From Sphingomonas sp. NBWT7 (GTDB taxonomy: Bacteria; Pseudomonadota; Alphaproteobacteria; Sphingomonadales; Sphingomonadaceae): 64,000 nt of DNA. Numbering within the stretch: the first letter of the stretch is position 1; the number at the start of each line of letters is the position of its first letter. The notes beneath the pieces were generated by a model. It saw nothing but the letters and a program-made list of their open reading frames with translations, did not search any database and was not told the origin of the DNA. Positions 53,714-62,836 of the stretch are shown here, in pieces. The DNA is taken from NCBI RefSeq assembly GCF_014217605.1, contig NZ_CP043639.1:186001-250000 (forward strand), written 5' to 3'. The translations under genes were made by a program, and so were the position numbers.

Positions 53714-53749
53714 CGCCGGCCCCCAACGCGCCGACGGAGGTTTTTTGCG

Positions 53750-54397
53750 ATGCGTTTCCCGCGTGGTTCGAAGGCTTTGCTGGCAGCAACGCTGGCGTCG
53801 ACCGCCCTTTCCGGCTGCATGAATGGCCGCAGCGCCGGCGCCGAGCTGCCGCCCGCGGCATTCGTCGCGAGCAAGGAGCAGCCCGGCGAAGAATATGTCA
53901 TCGGCCCGCTCGATTCGCTGCAGATCTTCGTCTGGCGCAATCCCGAACTGTCGTCGAAGGTGCAGGTGCGCCCCGACGGCCGCATCACCACGCCGCTGGT
54001 CAACGACATGCCGGCGGTTGGCAAGACCCCGGCGATGCTGGCCGACGACATGAAGCTGGCGCTGCGCGAGTATATCAAGGACCCGATCGTCAGCGTCATC
54101 GTCGACAGCTTCTCGGGCACGTACAGCCAGCAGGTGCGCATCGTCGGCGCGACCGAGAAGCCCGCGTCGCTGCCGTACCGCGCCAACATGACGCTGCTCG
54201 ACGCGATGATCGCGGTCGGCGGGCTCAACGAATATGCCGCCGGCAACCGCGCGCGGCTCGTCCGCTACGATCGCGCGACGGGCAAGCAGAAGGAATACAA
54301 TCTCAGCATCAACCGCCTGCTCAAGAACGGTGATTCGAGCGCGAACGTCCGGCTGGAGCCGGGCGACGTGATCATTATCCCCGAGAGCATGTTCTGA
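53750..54397 (+). CDS. Polysaccharide export lipoprotein, XrtA-associated (Wza-like)
   Basis: 215 residues. Lipoprotein signal with Cys23 after TALSG. Poly_export domain YVIGPLDSLQIFVWRNPELS ... VRPDGRITTPLVNDMPAVG (about 48-110) then a SLBB-like domain (VRIVGATEKPASLPYRANMTLLDAMIAVGGL, about 124-160). It forms the outer-membrane exit channel, much shorter than Wza. GGAGG lies nine bases upstream of ATG. Confidence 0.9.
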   Translation: MRFPRGSKALLAATLASTALSGCMNGRSAGAELPPAAFVASKEQPGEEYVIGPLDSLQIFVWRNPELSSKVQVRPDGRITTPLVNDMPAVGKTPAMLADDMKLALREYIKDPIVSVIVDSFSGTYSQQVRIVGATEKPASLPYRANMTLLDAMIAVGGLNEYAAGNRARLVRYDRATGKQKEYNLSINRLLKNGDSSANVRLEPGDVIIIPESMF

Positions 54398-54407
54398 GGC
54401 CGCCGGC

Positions 54408-55925
54408 GTGAACGGGCTCTTCGGAGAAATCAGGCTCGCGGTGCACGCGATCTGGACGAGGCGGTGGCTGGCACTGGCCGTCGCCTGGGCGATCTGCGTG
54501 CTCGGCTGGCTGGTCGTCAGCCAGCTGCCGAGCAAGTACGAGAGCCGTGCGCGCGTGTTCGTGCAGATGCGCTCGATCCTGCCGCCGGGCACCGACGGCA
54601 GCCAGATCGGCGAGCAGCAGCGCGACGTCGATACCGTGCGCCAGACGCTGACGTCGGCGGTGAACCTGGAAAAGGTGGTGCGCGGCACCGACCTCGCGAA
54701 ATCGGTATCGACCGATCGCGACGTCGCCGATCGCGTCGCGGGCCTGCAGAATGCGATCAAGATCACCGCGCAGCAGGACAATCTTTTCGAGATCGTCACC
54801 ACTGCGGCGACGCCCAAGCTCGCCACCAGCATCACGCAGAAGCTGATCGACATCTTTGTCGAGACCAACCTCTCCGACGATCGCACGCAGAGCACGCAGA
54901 CGCTGCAATTCCTCGACGGGCAGTTGAAGGAGCTCGGCGGGAAGCTGCAGGACGCCGAAGCGAAGCGCGCCGATTTCCAGAACCGCTACCTCGGCTCGCT
55001 GCCGGGCACCGGATCGGTCAGCGACCGCATCGGCGCCGCCCGCGCGCAGATGAGCCAGGTCGACGGCGATCTCGCCGCGGCGAGCTCGAGTCTCGCGGCG
55101 CTCCAGGGGCAGCTTGCCGGCACGCCGCAGACGATCGCCGGGGCGGGGATCGCCCCCGGTGTCGGTCCGGCGCGCGCGCGCGTCGCAGCGATCCAGGGCC
55201 AGCTCGCCGATGCGCGTGGCCGCGGGTACACCGAGAACCATCCCGACGTCGTGGCGCTGAAGGTACAGCTTGCCCAGGCGCAGGGCGCTGCGCGCGGCGA
55301 GCCGGTCGGCGCGGGCGGCGGCGGCACGCCGAATCCGGCGTATCTCTCGCTCCAGTCGATGCTCGCCGATCGGCAGGCGGCAGTCGCCGCGCTGCGCATG
55401 CGCAAGCAGCAGCTGCAGGGCGATTTCGATACGCTCAATGCCAAGCTGACCGAGGATCCCGAGGTCGCCGCGCAGCAGGGCGAGATCGAACGCAACTTCA
55501 CCGTGCTGAAGGATCAGTACGATCGCCTGCTCGCACAGCGTGAACAGACGAGCCTGCGTAGCCAGGCGCAGACGCAGACCGATGCGGTGCGTTTCAGCGT
55601 GATCGATCCGCCGACGCAGCCGCGCACCCCGACGGCGCCGAACCGTCCGCTGCTACTCACCGGCGTGCTGATCGCCGGGCTGCTCGGCGGACTCGGCGCG
55701 GCGTTCGCGATGGGGCAGCTTCAGGCGACCTTCCCGACCGCGCAGCGGCTGGAAAAGGCGTCGGGCATGCCAGTGATCGGCTCGATTGGCGAAATGCTGA
55801 CGCGCCATCAGGCCGAACAGCGCCGCAAGCGGCTGACGTGGTTCGCCGGCGGTCTGGGCGCGCTCGGCGTCGGTTACGTGGCGCTGCTCGGCGTCGAAAT
55901 GCTCCAGCGGGGTCTAGCGGCATGA
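54408..55925 (+). CDS. Polysaccharide chain length determinant, XrtA-associated (Wzz-like)
   Basis: 505 residues. Two transmembrane helices (about 20-40 and 415-435) flank a large periplasmic part with heptad-rich coiled coils (150-240, 300-390) and the late PRTPTAPNRPLLLTGVLIAGLLGGLGAAF motif. It regulates chain length with the tyrosine kinase next door. GTG start, GAGG eight bases upstream, ten bases after the export gene. It ends overlapping the kinase start. Confidence 0.92.
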   Translation: MNGLFGEIRLAVHAIWTRRWLALAVAWAICVLGWLVVSQLPSKYESRARVFVQMRSILPPGTDGSQIGEQQRDVDTVRQTLTSAVNLEKVVRGTDLAKSVSTDRDVADRVAGLQNAIKITAQQDNLFEIVTTAATPKLATSITQKLIDIFVETNLSDDRTQSTQTLQFLDGQLKELGGKLQDAEAKRADFQNRYLGSLPGTGSVSDRIGAARAQMSQVDGDLAAASSSLAALQGQLAGTPQTIAGAGIAPGVGPARARVAAIQGQLADARGRGYTENHPDVVALKVQLAQAQGAARGEPVGAGGGGTPNPAYLSLQSMLADRQAAVAALRMRKQQLQGDFDTLNAKLTEDPEVAAQQGEIERNFTVLKDQYDRLLAQREQTSLRSQAQTQTDAVRFSVIDPPTQPRTPTAPNRPLLLTGVLIAGLLGGLGAAFAMGQLQATFPTAQRLEKASGMPVIGSIGEMLTRHQAEQRRKRLTWFAGGLGALGVGYVALLGVEMLQRGLAA

Positions 55926-57049
55926 CGCACGCCACCAAGCGCCACGACGAATCGCTCATCGAGCGCGCCGCCAAGGTCTACGATTTCGGTGCGCACCTGC
56001 GCCGCCGCGACGTGGCGCCTGCGTCGGCGGACACGCCCGACATGCCGTGGCAGGATCATGACGCCGTAACGCCGGCCGAGCAGACTGCTGCCCTGCCCGT
56101 CGCGCGAGGCAACGAGTCGGATGCAGAGGCGTCGGTGATCGACGCCCCGGCGGACGATCGCGCGCTCGACCTGACGCTCGATCTCATCCACGCCGCGCCG
56201 CCGCCGCCGCTGGGCGCAGAGCGGCTCTCGCCCGAGGCGGCCGCGACGCTCGCCGCGATTCCGCCCGAGCTGCGTGCCGGGGCGGAGCCGGAAACCGAGG
56301 GCGACATCCTGCCGCCCGGCATCGCGCACATCGATCGCACGATGCTAGCGGAGAAGGGCATGCTCGTCCCCGGCGCGCCGATCGGCGCGCTCGCCGAGGA
56401 ATTCCGGTTGGTGAAGCGCCAACTGTTGCTCAACGCGCGCACGATCGCCGCCGGGCCGCTGGGCGACCGGGCCCGCACGATCCTGGTCGGGTCGGGCAAG
56501 CCGGGCGACGGCAAGACATTCTGCGCGATCAACCTCGCGATCAGCCTCGCGGCGGAGCGCGACGTCGAAGTGGTGCTGGTCGACGGCGATTTCGCCAAGC
56601 CCGACGTCATGGCTTCGCTCGGCCTGTCGGATTCGACCGGCTTCCTCGACATCCTCGGCGATCCGACGATCGATCCCGAGGAGTGCATCGTGCGCACCGA
56701 CGTGCCGCAGCTGTCGCTGCTGCCCGCCGGCAAGCGCACGCATGCCGATACCGAATTGCTCGCCAGCGCGCGTACCAGCGACATCATCGATCGTCTGCTC
56801 GCGGCCAATCCCGATCGGTTGATCGTATTCGACACACCGCCTGCGCTCGCCGCGTCGCCGGCCTCGGTGCTGGCGCTGCTCGTCGGGCAAGTGATGCTGG
56901 TGGTGCGCGCCGATCGCACGACCGAGGCCGACGTGCGCGAGGCGGTGAACCTGCTCGACGGGTGCGAGCGGATCAGCCTGGTGCTCAATTCTGTGTCCTA
57001 CGAACCCGGCGGCGGCCGGTTCGGCAGCTATTACGGTCAGGAGAAGTGA
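55922..57049 (+). CDS. Tyrosine autokinase, XrtA-associated (CpsD/CapB-like BY-kinase)
   Basis: 375 residues. A long Ala/Pro/Asp-rich N-terminal region (1-150) leads to the ATPase: Walker A SGKPGDGKT (191-199), Walker A' VVLVDGDFAKPD (217-228) and VFDTPPALAASPAS. Tyr370 and Tyr371 near the C-terminus (GSYYGQEK) are the only clustered tyrosines for autophosphorylation. It controls EPS polymerisation through the Wzz-like protein. Confidence 0.9.
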   Translation: MTHATKRHDESLIERAAKVYDFGAHLRRRDVAPASADTPDMPWQDHDAVTPAEQTAALPVARGNESDAEASVIDAPADDRALDLTLDLIHAAPPPPLGAERLSPEAAATLAAIPPELRAGAEPETEGDILPPGIAHIDRTMLAEKGMLVPGAPIGALAEEFRLVKRQLLLNARTIAAGPLGDRARTILVGSGKPGDGKTFCAINLAISLAAERDVEVVLVDGDFAKPDVMASLGLSDSTGFLDILGDPTIDPEECIVRTDVPQLSLLPAGKRTHADTELLASARTSDIIDRLLAANPDRLIVFDTPPALAASPASVLALLVGQVMLVVRADRTTEADVREAVNLLDGCERISLVLNSVSYEPGGGRFGSYYGQEK

Positions 57050-57050
57050 C

Positions 57051-58688
57051 GTGGTGAGGCCATGGGCCAATGCGCTCGGCTGCGGCATCGGGCTGGCGAT
57101 GATCCTCGCCGCCAACGCCGCCGATGCCCGCGACCGGTATGTCGCGCCCTATATCGAACTGACGCAGGTTTTCGACGCCGATCTTACCAACGACGATGTC
57201 GTGACCTACTCGCAGATCGCGGTGGGGATCGATGCGGCCGTCACCGGTCGGCGTGCCGAGGCGCAGGTCAGCTACCGCTACGAGCGGCGGATCGACTGGG
57301 ACGACCGGATCGCCGACAGCGACGTCCACACCGGGCTCGCGCGCGGATCGGTCAGCCTTGCGCCAGGTGTGGCGATCGAGGGCGGGGCGATCGCCACGCG
57401 CGCCCGCTCCGACATCCGCGGCGCGGCGCCGGGCAATTTTGTCGGCAACGTCGACAATGTGACGCAGGTCTATTCGGTCTATGCCGGCCCGAGCGTGTCG
57501 GGCAGCGCCGGCCCGGTGCAGCTCGCCGCTTCCGCCTTCGGCGGCTACACCAAGGCCGAGGCACCGTTCTCGACCGGAATCGACGCGGGGCAGCGCCGGC
57601 TCGATTATTACGACGATTCGACCAATTTCATCGCGCAGGCTTCCGCCGGTGTCGCGGCGGGCACGGTGCTGCCGGTCGGCGTCACGGTCAGCGGCGCGTA
57701 CGAGCGCGAGGATGCCGGCCAGCTCGATCAGCAGTATGAGGGCTATTACGCGCGTGGCGACGTGACGCTGCCCGTCAGCCGCACCGTCGCGGTGCGTGGC
57801 GGCGTCGGCTACGAGAAGATCGAGGCCAGCCAGAAGGACGCGCTGGTCGATGCCAACGGCGATCCGGTGCTCGACGGCAACGGCCGCTTCGTCACCGATC
57901 CCGCTTCGCCGCAGCGCATCGCCTATAATACCGACGGGCTGATCTACGACGCCGGTGTCATCTGGCGCCCGTCGCGGCGGCTCGAGCTGACGGCGAACGC
58001 CGGTTGGCGCTACGGCGGCGAGACCTATTTCGGCACGCTGAGCTGGGCGATGGACCGTGACACGGGCGTCCAGGTCGCGGTGTACGACGGCATCGAGACG
58101 TTCGGACGCCAGCTGCGCGACGGCGTGCGCGATCTGCCTACCTCGTTCCAGGGCAGCGCCAACCCGTTCGGGCAGCAGTTCAACGGCTGCATCTTCGGCG
58201 GTCGTCCCGGCGCGAACGGGACGAGCGCGGGCGGGGCGGGTGCCGGCGGCTGCCTCAACGACGTGTTCCAGTCTATCTCGACCGCGAGCTATCGCGCACG
58301 CGGCATCGACGGCGTCATCTCCACCACGCGCGGGCGGACGAGCTACGGCGTCGGCGCCGGCTATGCCAACCGTCGCCTCAACGTGCCGCGCCTCGCGCCT
58401 GGTACGGTAGCCTATGGCGTCAACGACGAAAGCTATTACGCGCAGCTGTTCTGGTCGCGCGCCTTGAGCCGCGTGTCGCAGGTCGATGCCAATCTCTTCG
58501 CCAATTACTACCAGAGCGGGCTCGACGATGCCGACGGCGTCTTCAATCTGGGCGCGACGGGGACGTACAGCCACCAGTTCGGTCGTCTCGGCACCGTCGC
58601 CTCGCTCGGCGTCTACACCTTCGATCAGGAACGCTTCGACAGCCAGTGGTCGGCACAGGCGCTGCTCGGCGCGCGGTACACCTTCTAG
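57051..58688 (+). CDS. Outer-membrane beta-barrel protein, PEP-CTERM system-associated (TIGR03016-like)
   Basis: 545 residues. A signal peptide (about 1-26, ADARD) is followed by amphipathic alternating strands throughout, ending LLGARYTF with a terminal aromatic as in barrel proteins. Position between the kinase and the ExeA-like ATPase matches the PEP-CTERM-associated outer membrane protein family. Probably the outer-membrane component of EPS secretion. GTG start with AGGAG upstream. Confidence 0.82.
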   Translation: MVRPWANALGCGIGLAMILAANAADARDRYVAPYIELTQVFDADLTNDDVVTYSQIAVGIDAAVTGRRAEAQVSYRYERRIDWDDRIADSDVHTGLARGSVSLAPGVAIEGGAIATRARSDIRGAAPGNFVGNVDNVTQVYSVYAGPSVSGSAGPVQLAASAFGGYTKAEAPFSTGIDAGQRRLDYYDDSTNFIAQASAGVAAGTVLPVGVTVSGAYEREDAGQLDQQYEGYYARGDVTLPVSRTVAVRGGVGYEKIEASQKDALVDANGDPVLDGNGRFVTDPASPQRIAYNTDGLIYDAGVIWRPSRRLELTANAGWRYGGETYFGTLSWAMDRDTGVQVAVYDGIETFGRQLRDGVRDLPTSFQGSANPFGQQFNGCIFGGRPGANGTSAGGAGAGGCLNDVFQSISTASYRARGIDGVISTTRGRTSYGVGAGYANRRLNVPRLAPGTVAYGVNDESYYAQLFWSRALSRVSQVDANLFANYYQSGLDDADGVFNLGATGTYSHQFGRLGTVASLGVYTFDQERFDSQWSAQALLGARYTF

Positions 58689-58701
58689 AGGATAACTCGG
58701 C

Positions 58702-59775
58702 ATGTACGAGGAACATTTCGGGCTGACCGATCGGCCCTTCCAGCTGACGCCGGACCCGCGCTACTGGTTCGATTCGGCAACGCACCGCAAGGCGATGGCC
58801 TATCTCGGCTATGGCCTCGCGCAGGGGGAGGGGTTCATCGTCATCACCGGCGATATCGGCGCGGGCAAGACGACGCTGGTCGGCCATGTCACGGCGCAGA
58901 TCGATCCCGCCAACCTGACGGTGATCAACATCGTCTCGACCGCGATTGAGGCGGACGATCTGCTGCGCACCGTCGCGACCGGGCTCAACGTCGATCCCGC
59001 CGGCAAGAGCAAGGCCGAGCTGCTGACCGTGATCGAGCGCGGGCTGCACGGCATCGCGCGCACCGGGCGGCGCACGCTGCTGATCGTCGACGAGGCGCAG
59101 GCGCTGCCCGTGTCGGCACTCGAAGAGCTGCGCATGCTGTCGAACTTCCAGGCCGGCGGGCGCGCGCTGTTGCAGATCTTCCTGCTCGGTCAGCCCGAGT
59201 TCCGCGAGCGGCTCAACGGCTCCGACCGGCTCGAGCAGCTGCGCCAGCGCGTGATCGCGATCCATCATCTCGATCCGATGAACCCCGACGAGATCGCGGA
59301 GTATGTCGGTCACCGGCTGCGCATCGCCGGGTGGCAGGGCACGCCCGATTTCGCCGACAACGTCTTTCCGGTGCTCTATCGCGCCAGCGGTGGCGTCCCG
59401 CGGCGGCTCAATCAGCTGATGAACCGCGTGATGCTTCACGCCGCGATCACCGATGCGACGCTGATCGATGCCGCGCTCATCAACACGGTTCGCGCCGATG
59501 CCGCGCGCGATCTGCCCAACGTGGTACGGCCGGCGCCGGTAATGAAGGCGGTGCCCGATGCCGAGCCGGTCACGCCGGATGGGACGCGTGCGGAATCCGC
59601 CGAGCCCGCCCCGCTCGACCCCGTCGTGCTCGATCGCATCGCCTCGCTCGAGAAGCGCATCGAGGAGCAGGACGTCGCGCTGCGCCGCGTGCTGACGCTG
59701 CTCGTCGACTGGGTCGAGAGCGAGGCCCCGGCACCGCGCGGCGGGCTGGAAGCGGTGCGCGGCGCCGCGGCGTGA
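58702..59775 (+). CDS. ExeA-like AAA ATPase, XrtA-associated
   Basis: 357 residues. MYEEHFGLTDRPFQLTPDPRYWF at the start, Walker A GDIGAGKTTL (50-59), Walker B LLIVDEAQAL, and GVPRRLNQLMNRVML of the lid region identify the GspA/ExeA-like ATPase of XrtA loci. A C-terminal extension (260-357) ends in a Glu-rich predicted coiled coil. Its membrane role is unclear. Confidence 0.92.
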   Translation: MYEEHFGLTDRPFQLTPDPRYWFDSATHRKAMAYLGYGLAQGEGFIVITGDIGAGKTTLVGHVTAQIDPANLTVINIVSTAIEADDLLRTVATGLNVDPAGKSKAELLTVIERGLHGIARTGRRTLLIVDEAQALPVSALEELRMLSNFQAGGRALLQIFLLGQPEFRERLNGSDRLEQLRQRVIAIHHLDPMNPDEIAEYVGHRLRIAGWQGTPDFADNVFPVLYRASGGVPRRLNQLMNRVMLHAAITDATLIDAALINTVRADAARDLPNVVRPAPVMKAVPDAEPVTPDGTRAESAEPAPLDPVVLDRIASLEKRIEEQDVALRRVLTLLVDWVESEAPAPRGGLEAVRGAAA

Positions 59776-59776
59776 C

Positions 59777-60649
59777 ATGAACGCGCCCTTCAAGGTGCCC
59801 GAGGTTGACGCTGTGATCGTCAACGGCATGTCGGTCGACGTCGAGGAATGGTTCCAGGTCGGCGCGTTCGAGCGCACGATCGACAAGGCCGACTGGGAAC
59901 GGCTGGAGAGCCGCGTCGTGGCCAATACCGGCCGCGTGATCGACCTGTTTGCCGAGACGGGGACGCGCGCCACCTTCTTCACGCTCGGCTGGGTGGCGGC
60001 GCGTCACCCCGCGCTGATCCGCCGCGTCGTCGAGGCGGGGCACGAGATCGCCAGCCACGGCTGGGATCACCAGCGCGTCTTCACGATGGATGCGGCCACC
60101 TTCCGCGCCGATCTCGCGCGCGCGCGCACCGCCCTAGAAGATGCGGGCGGCGTCGCCGTCACCGGCTATCGCGCGCCGAGCTTCTCGATTGATACGCGAA
60201 CGCCTTGGGCGCACCGAGTCCTCGCCGAGGCGGGGTACGATTACTCCTCCAGCGTCGCGCCGGTCGCGCACGATCATTATGGCTGGCGCGAGAGTCCGCG
60301 CTTCGCCTGGCGTCCGCTCGCCGACAGCCACCTGATCGAGCTTCCCGTCTCGACCGCAGCGCTGGCGGGTCGCCGGCTCGCGGTCGGCGGCGGGTTCTTC
60401 CGTCTACTGCCTGCCGCGCTGACCGGCCTCGCCGTCCGCCAAGCGAATGCCGCCGGCCATGGCGGGATGTTCTATTTCCACCCGTGGGAAATCGATCCCG
60501 ACCAACCGCGCGTCGCCGCCGCGCCGATACGCTCGAAGCTGCGCCACTACAGCCGGCTGGGCGCGATGGCGGGCAAGTTGCGCGGCCTCGTCCGCCGCCA
60601 CGACTGGGGACGCGTTGATGCCGTCGCGGCGCGGGAGCGGCGCTGGTGA
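59777..60649 (+). CDS. Polysaccharide deacetylase, XrtA-associated
   Basis: 290 residues, NodB-type metal deacetylase with DUF3473-like C-terminus: MSVDVEEWFQVG with the first Asp, GTRATFFTLGWVA, HEIASHGWDHQRV with the His pair, GYRAPSFSID, and FYFHPWEID with the later His. It should remove N-acetyl groups from the exported glycan. It starts one base after the ATPase gene and overlaps the FemAB gene (GTGA). Confidence 0.93.
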   Translation: MNAPFKVPEVDAVIVNGMSVDVEEWFQVGAFERTIDKADWERLESRVVANTGRVIDLFAETGTRATFFTLGWVAARHPALIRRVVEAGHEIASHGWDHQRVFTMDAATFRADLARARTALEDAGGVAVTGYRAPSFSIDTRTPWAHRVLAEAGYDYSSSVAPVAHDHYGWRESPRFAWRPLADSHLIELPVSTAALAGRRLAVGGGFFRLLPAALTGLAVRQANAAGHGGMFYFHPWEIDPDQPRVAAAPIRSKLRHYSRLGAMAGKLRGLVRRHDWGRVDAVAARERRW

Positions 60650-61668
60650 ACGCGCATAGCCGGATCGCGGCGGACCTCGTCGTGCGCGAGGCGATCGACG
60701 AGGACACGGCGGTCGACGCCTTCGTGCGTGCGCAGCCCGATGCGACACCGTTCCACCTCACCGCCTGGACGCGTGCCGTCGAGCACGGCTGCGGCCAGCG
60801 TGCGCGCTTCTTCGTGGCGGAGCGTGGAGGGCGGATCGTCGGCTATCTGCCACTCACCGAAATGCGATCCGCGCTGTTCGGCAAAGGGCTGGTATCGTCC
60901 GCGTTCGCGGTCGGCGGCGGGATCCTTGGCGACGGCGTCGAGCCGCTCGCCACCGCGGCGCGCGCGCTCGGTTACCCCTCGATCGAGCTGCGCGGCGGGC
61001 CCGCCCCGAGCGGCTGGGCGATCGATCGCGACACGAGCCTCGGCTTCGCCCGCCCGCTCGCGCCCAGCGACGAGGCCGAACTGCTCGCCATCCCGCGCAA
61101 GCAGCGCGCCGAGGTGCGCAAGGCGCTGGCGAACGATCTCGACGTCGTGATCGGCGGTGCCGAGCTCGCCGCCGAGCATTTCCGTATTTACGCCGAATCG
61201 ACGCGCAACCTGGGCTCGCCGGTGTTTCCGCCCAAGCTGCTGGCCGGCGCGCTCGACACGATGGACGCCGACATCCTCACTGTGCGGCATCGCGGCCGTG
61301 CCGTGGCGAGCGTGCTCAGCCTCTATCTCAACGGCACCGTCTATCCCTATTGGGGCGGGGGGACTGAGGCGGCGCGCGGTCTGCGTGCGAACGACCGGAT
61401 GTATTTCGCGCTGATGGCGCACGCCCGTGTGCGCGGCTGCACGCGGTTCGATTTCGGCCGCTCGAAGGTCGGCAGCGGGCCGGCGGCGTTCAAGAAGAAC
61501 TGGGGGTTCGAAGGCGTCCCGCTCGCCTACGCCAAATGGTCGAGCGGTCCGATGCGCGAAGTCGACCCGCGCAACCCGAAATACGCACTGATGGTGCGCG
61601 CGTGGAAGAAGTTGCCGCTGCCGATCGCGATGCGTGCGGGGCCGTGGATCAGCCGCGGGCTCGGCTGA
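60646..61668 (+). CDS. FemAB-like protein, XrtA-associated
   Basis: 340 residues, two GNAT-like domains as in FemAB peptidyltransferases (about 1-160 and 170-330): FVAERGGRIVGYLPL, IPRKQRAEVRKAL, SVLSLYLNGTVYPYWGGGT and FDFGRSKVGSGPAAFKKNWGF. It may transfer an amino acid or similar group to the glycan, using aminoacyl-tRNA or another donor; unproven here. GTG start overlaps the deacetylase stop. Confidence 0.9.
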   Translation: MNAHSRIAADLVVREAIDEDTAVDAFVRAQPDATPFHLTAWTRAVEHGCGQRARFFVAERGGRIVGYLPLTEMRSALFGKGLVSSAFAVGGGILGDGVEPLATAARALGYPSIELRGGPAPSGWAIDRDTSLGFARPLAPSDEAELLAIPRKQRAEVRKALANDLDVVIGGAELAAEHFRIYAESTRNLGSPVFPPKLLAGALDTMDADILTVRHRGRAVASVLSLYLNGTVYPYWGGGTEAARGLRANDRMYFALMAHARVRGCTRFDFGRSKVGSGPAAFKKNWGFEGVPLAYAKWSSGPMREVDPRNPKYALMVRAWKKLPLPIAMRAGPWISRGLG

Positions 61669-61675
61669 GGCAGGC

Positions 61676-62836
61676 ATGGCCACGATGGAGATCCTGTTCA
61701 TCGCGCACCGCGCGCCGTTTCCGCCCGACCGCGGCGATCGGATCCGCAGCTACAACGTGCTGCGCTATCTCGCGGCGCGCGCGCGTGTCCATCTCGTCGC
61801 CTTTACCGACGATGCCGCAGAGATGACGGCGGCCGATCGCGCGCTGGTCGACGAATGCGTTTTGGTCCCACGCACCAAGTCGCGTCCGCGTGCCGCGATC
61901 GAGGCGTTGGCGCACGGGCAGCCCCTGTCGATCGCGGCGTTCGCCGATCCGCGTGTCGCGGCGGCCGTCGCCGATATCGTGGCACGCCGACCGATCGCGG
62001 CGATCTACGTCTTCTCGGGGCAGATGGCGCAATATCTACCCGCTGAGCGTCCGCGCACGGCGATGGACTTCGTCGATCTCGATTCGGCGAAGTTCGCGGC
62101 CTATGCCGATTCTTCGCGCGGGGCCATGCGCTGGCTGATGCGGCGCGAGGCACGGCTGCTCGGCGACTATGAGCGCGCGGTGGCGTCGATTGTCGATGCG
62201 AGCCTTTTTGTCAGCGCCCCCGAAGCCGCGCTGCTGCCCGGCAGCGGGGTCCTCGAGAGCGGCATCGACACGAACTTCTACGATCCTGCGATCCTGCCCA
62301 TGTCCTCGCCGCATCCGCTGATCGTTTTCACCGGCCAGATGGATTACCGGCCGAACGTCGACGCAGTGACGTGGTTCGCGCACGACGTGCTGCCGCGCAT
62401 CCCGTGTGCACTTTTCGCGATCGTCGGCCGTGCGCCGACTGCGGCGGTGCGCGCGCTCGCCGGTGAGCGCGTGACGGTAACGGGCGAGGTGGCGGACGTG
62501 CGCGGCTGGCTCGCCGCTGCCGACGTCGTCGTCGCGCCGCTCAAGCTGGCGCGCGGTATCCAGAACAAGGTGCTTGAGGCGATGGCGATGGCACGGCCCG
62601 TCGTAGCCAGCCCGGCGGCGGGGGAGGGGATCGACCATGCCGGCACGATCCGCATCGCGAACGGCGCGGGCGATTACGCCGCGGCGATCGCCGCGCTGCT
62701 GGCCGATCCGGCAGGTGCCGCGGCGCTCGGCCGCGCAGCCCGCGTGCAGGTGACGAAACGATACGGCTGGGATGCGCGGCTCGCCCCGCTCGACGCGATC
62801 CTCGGGCTACCGACGACGGCGCGCGCCGCGGCATGA
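61676..62836 (+). CDS. Glycosyltransferase, PEP-CTERM/XrtA system (TIGR03087-like)
   Basis: 386 residues, GT-B fold. AHRAPFPPDRGDRIRSYN at the start and the late GIQNKVLEAMAMARPVVAS with GEGIDHAG are typical of this GT4-type family. It adds a sugar in EPS assembly. ATG 61676 has GAGGCAGG upstream. Ends overlapping xrtA by ATGA. Confidence 0.92.
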   Translation: MATMEILFIAHRAPFPPDRGDRIRSYNVLRYLAARARVHLVAFTDDAAEMTAADRALVDECVLVPRTKSRPRAAIEALAHGQPLSIAAFADPRVAAAVADIVARRPIAAIYVFSGQMAQYLPAERPRTAMDFVDLDSAKFAAYADSSRGAMRWLMRREARLLGDYERAVASIVDASLFVSAPEAALLPGSGVLESGIDTNFYDPAILPMSSPHPLIVFTGQMDYRPNVDAVTWFAHDVLPRIPCALFAIVGRAPTAAVRALAGERVTVTGEVADVRGWLAAADVVVAPLKLARGIQNKVLEAMAMARPVVASPAAGEGIDHAGTIRIANGAGDYAAAIAALLADPAGAAALGRAARVQVTKRYGWDARLAPLDAILGLPTTARAAA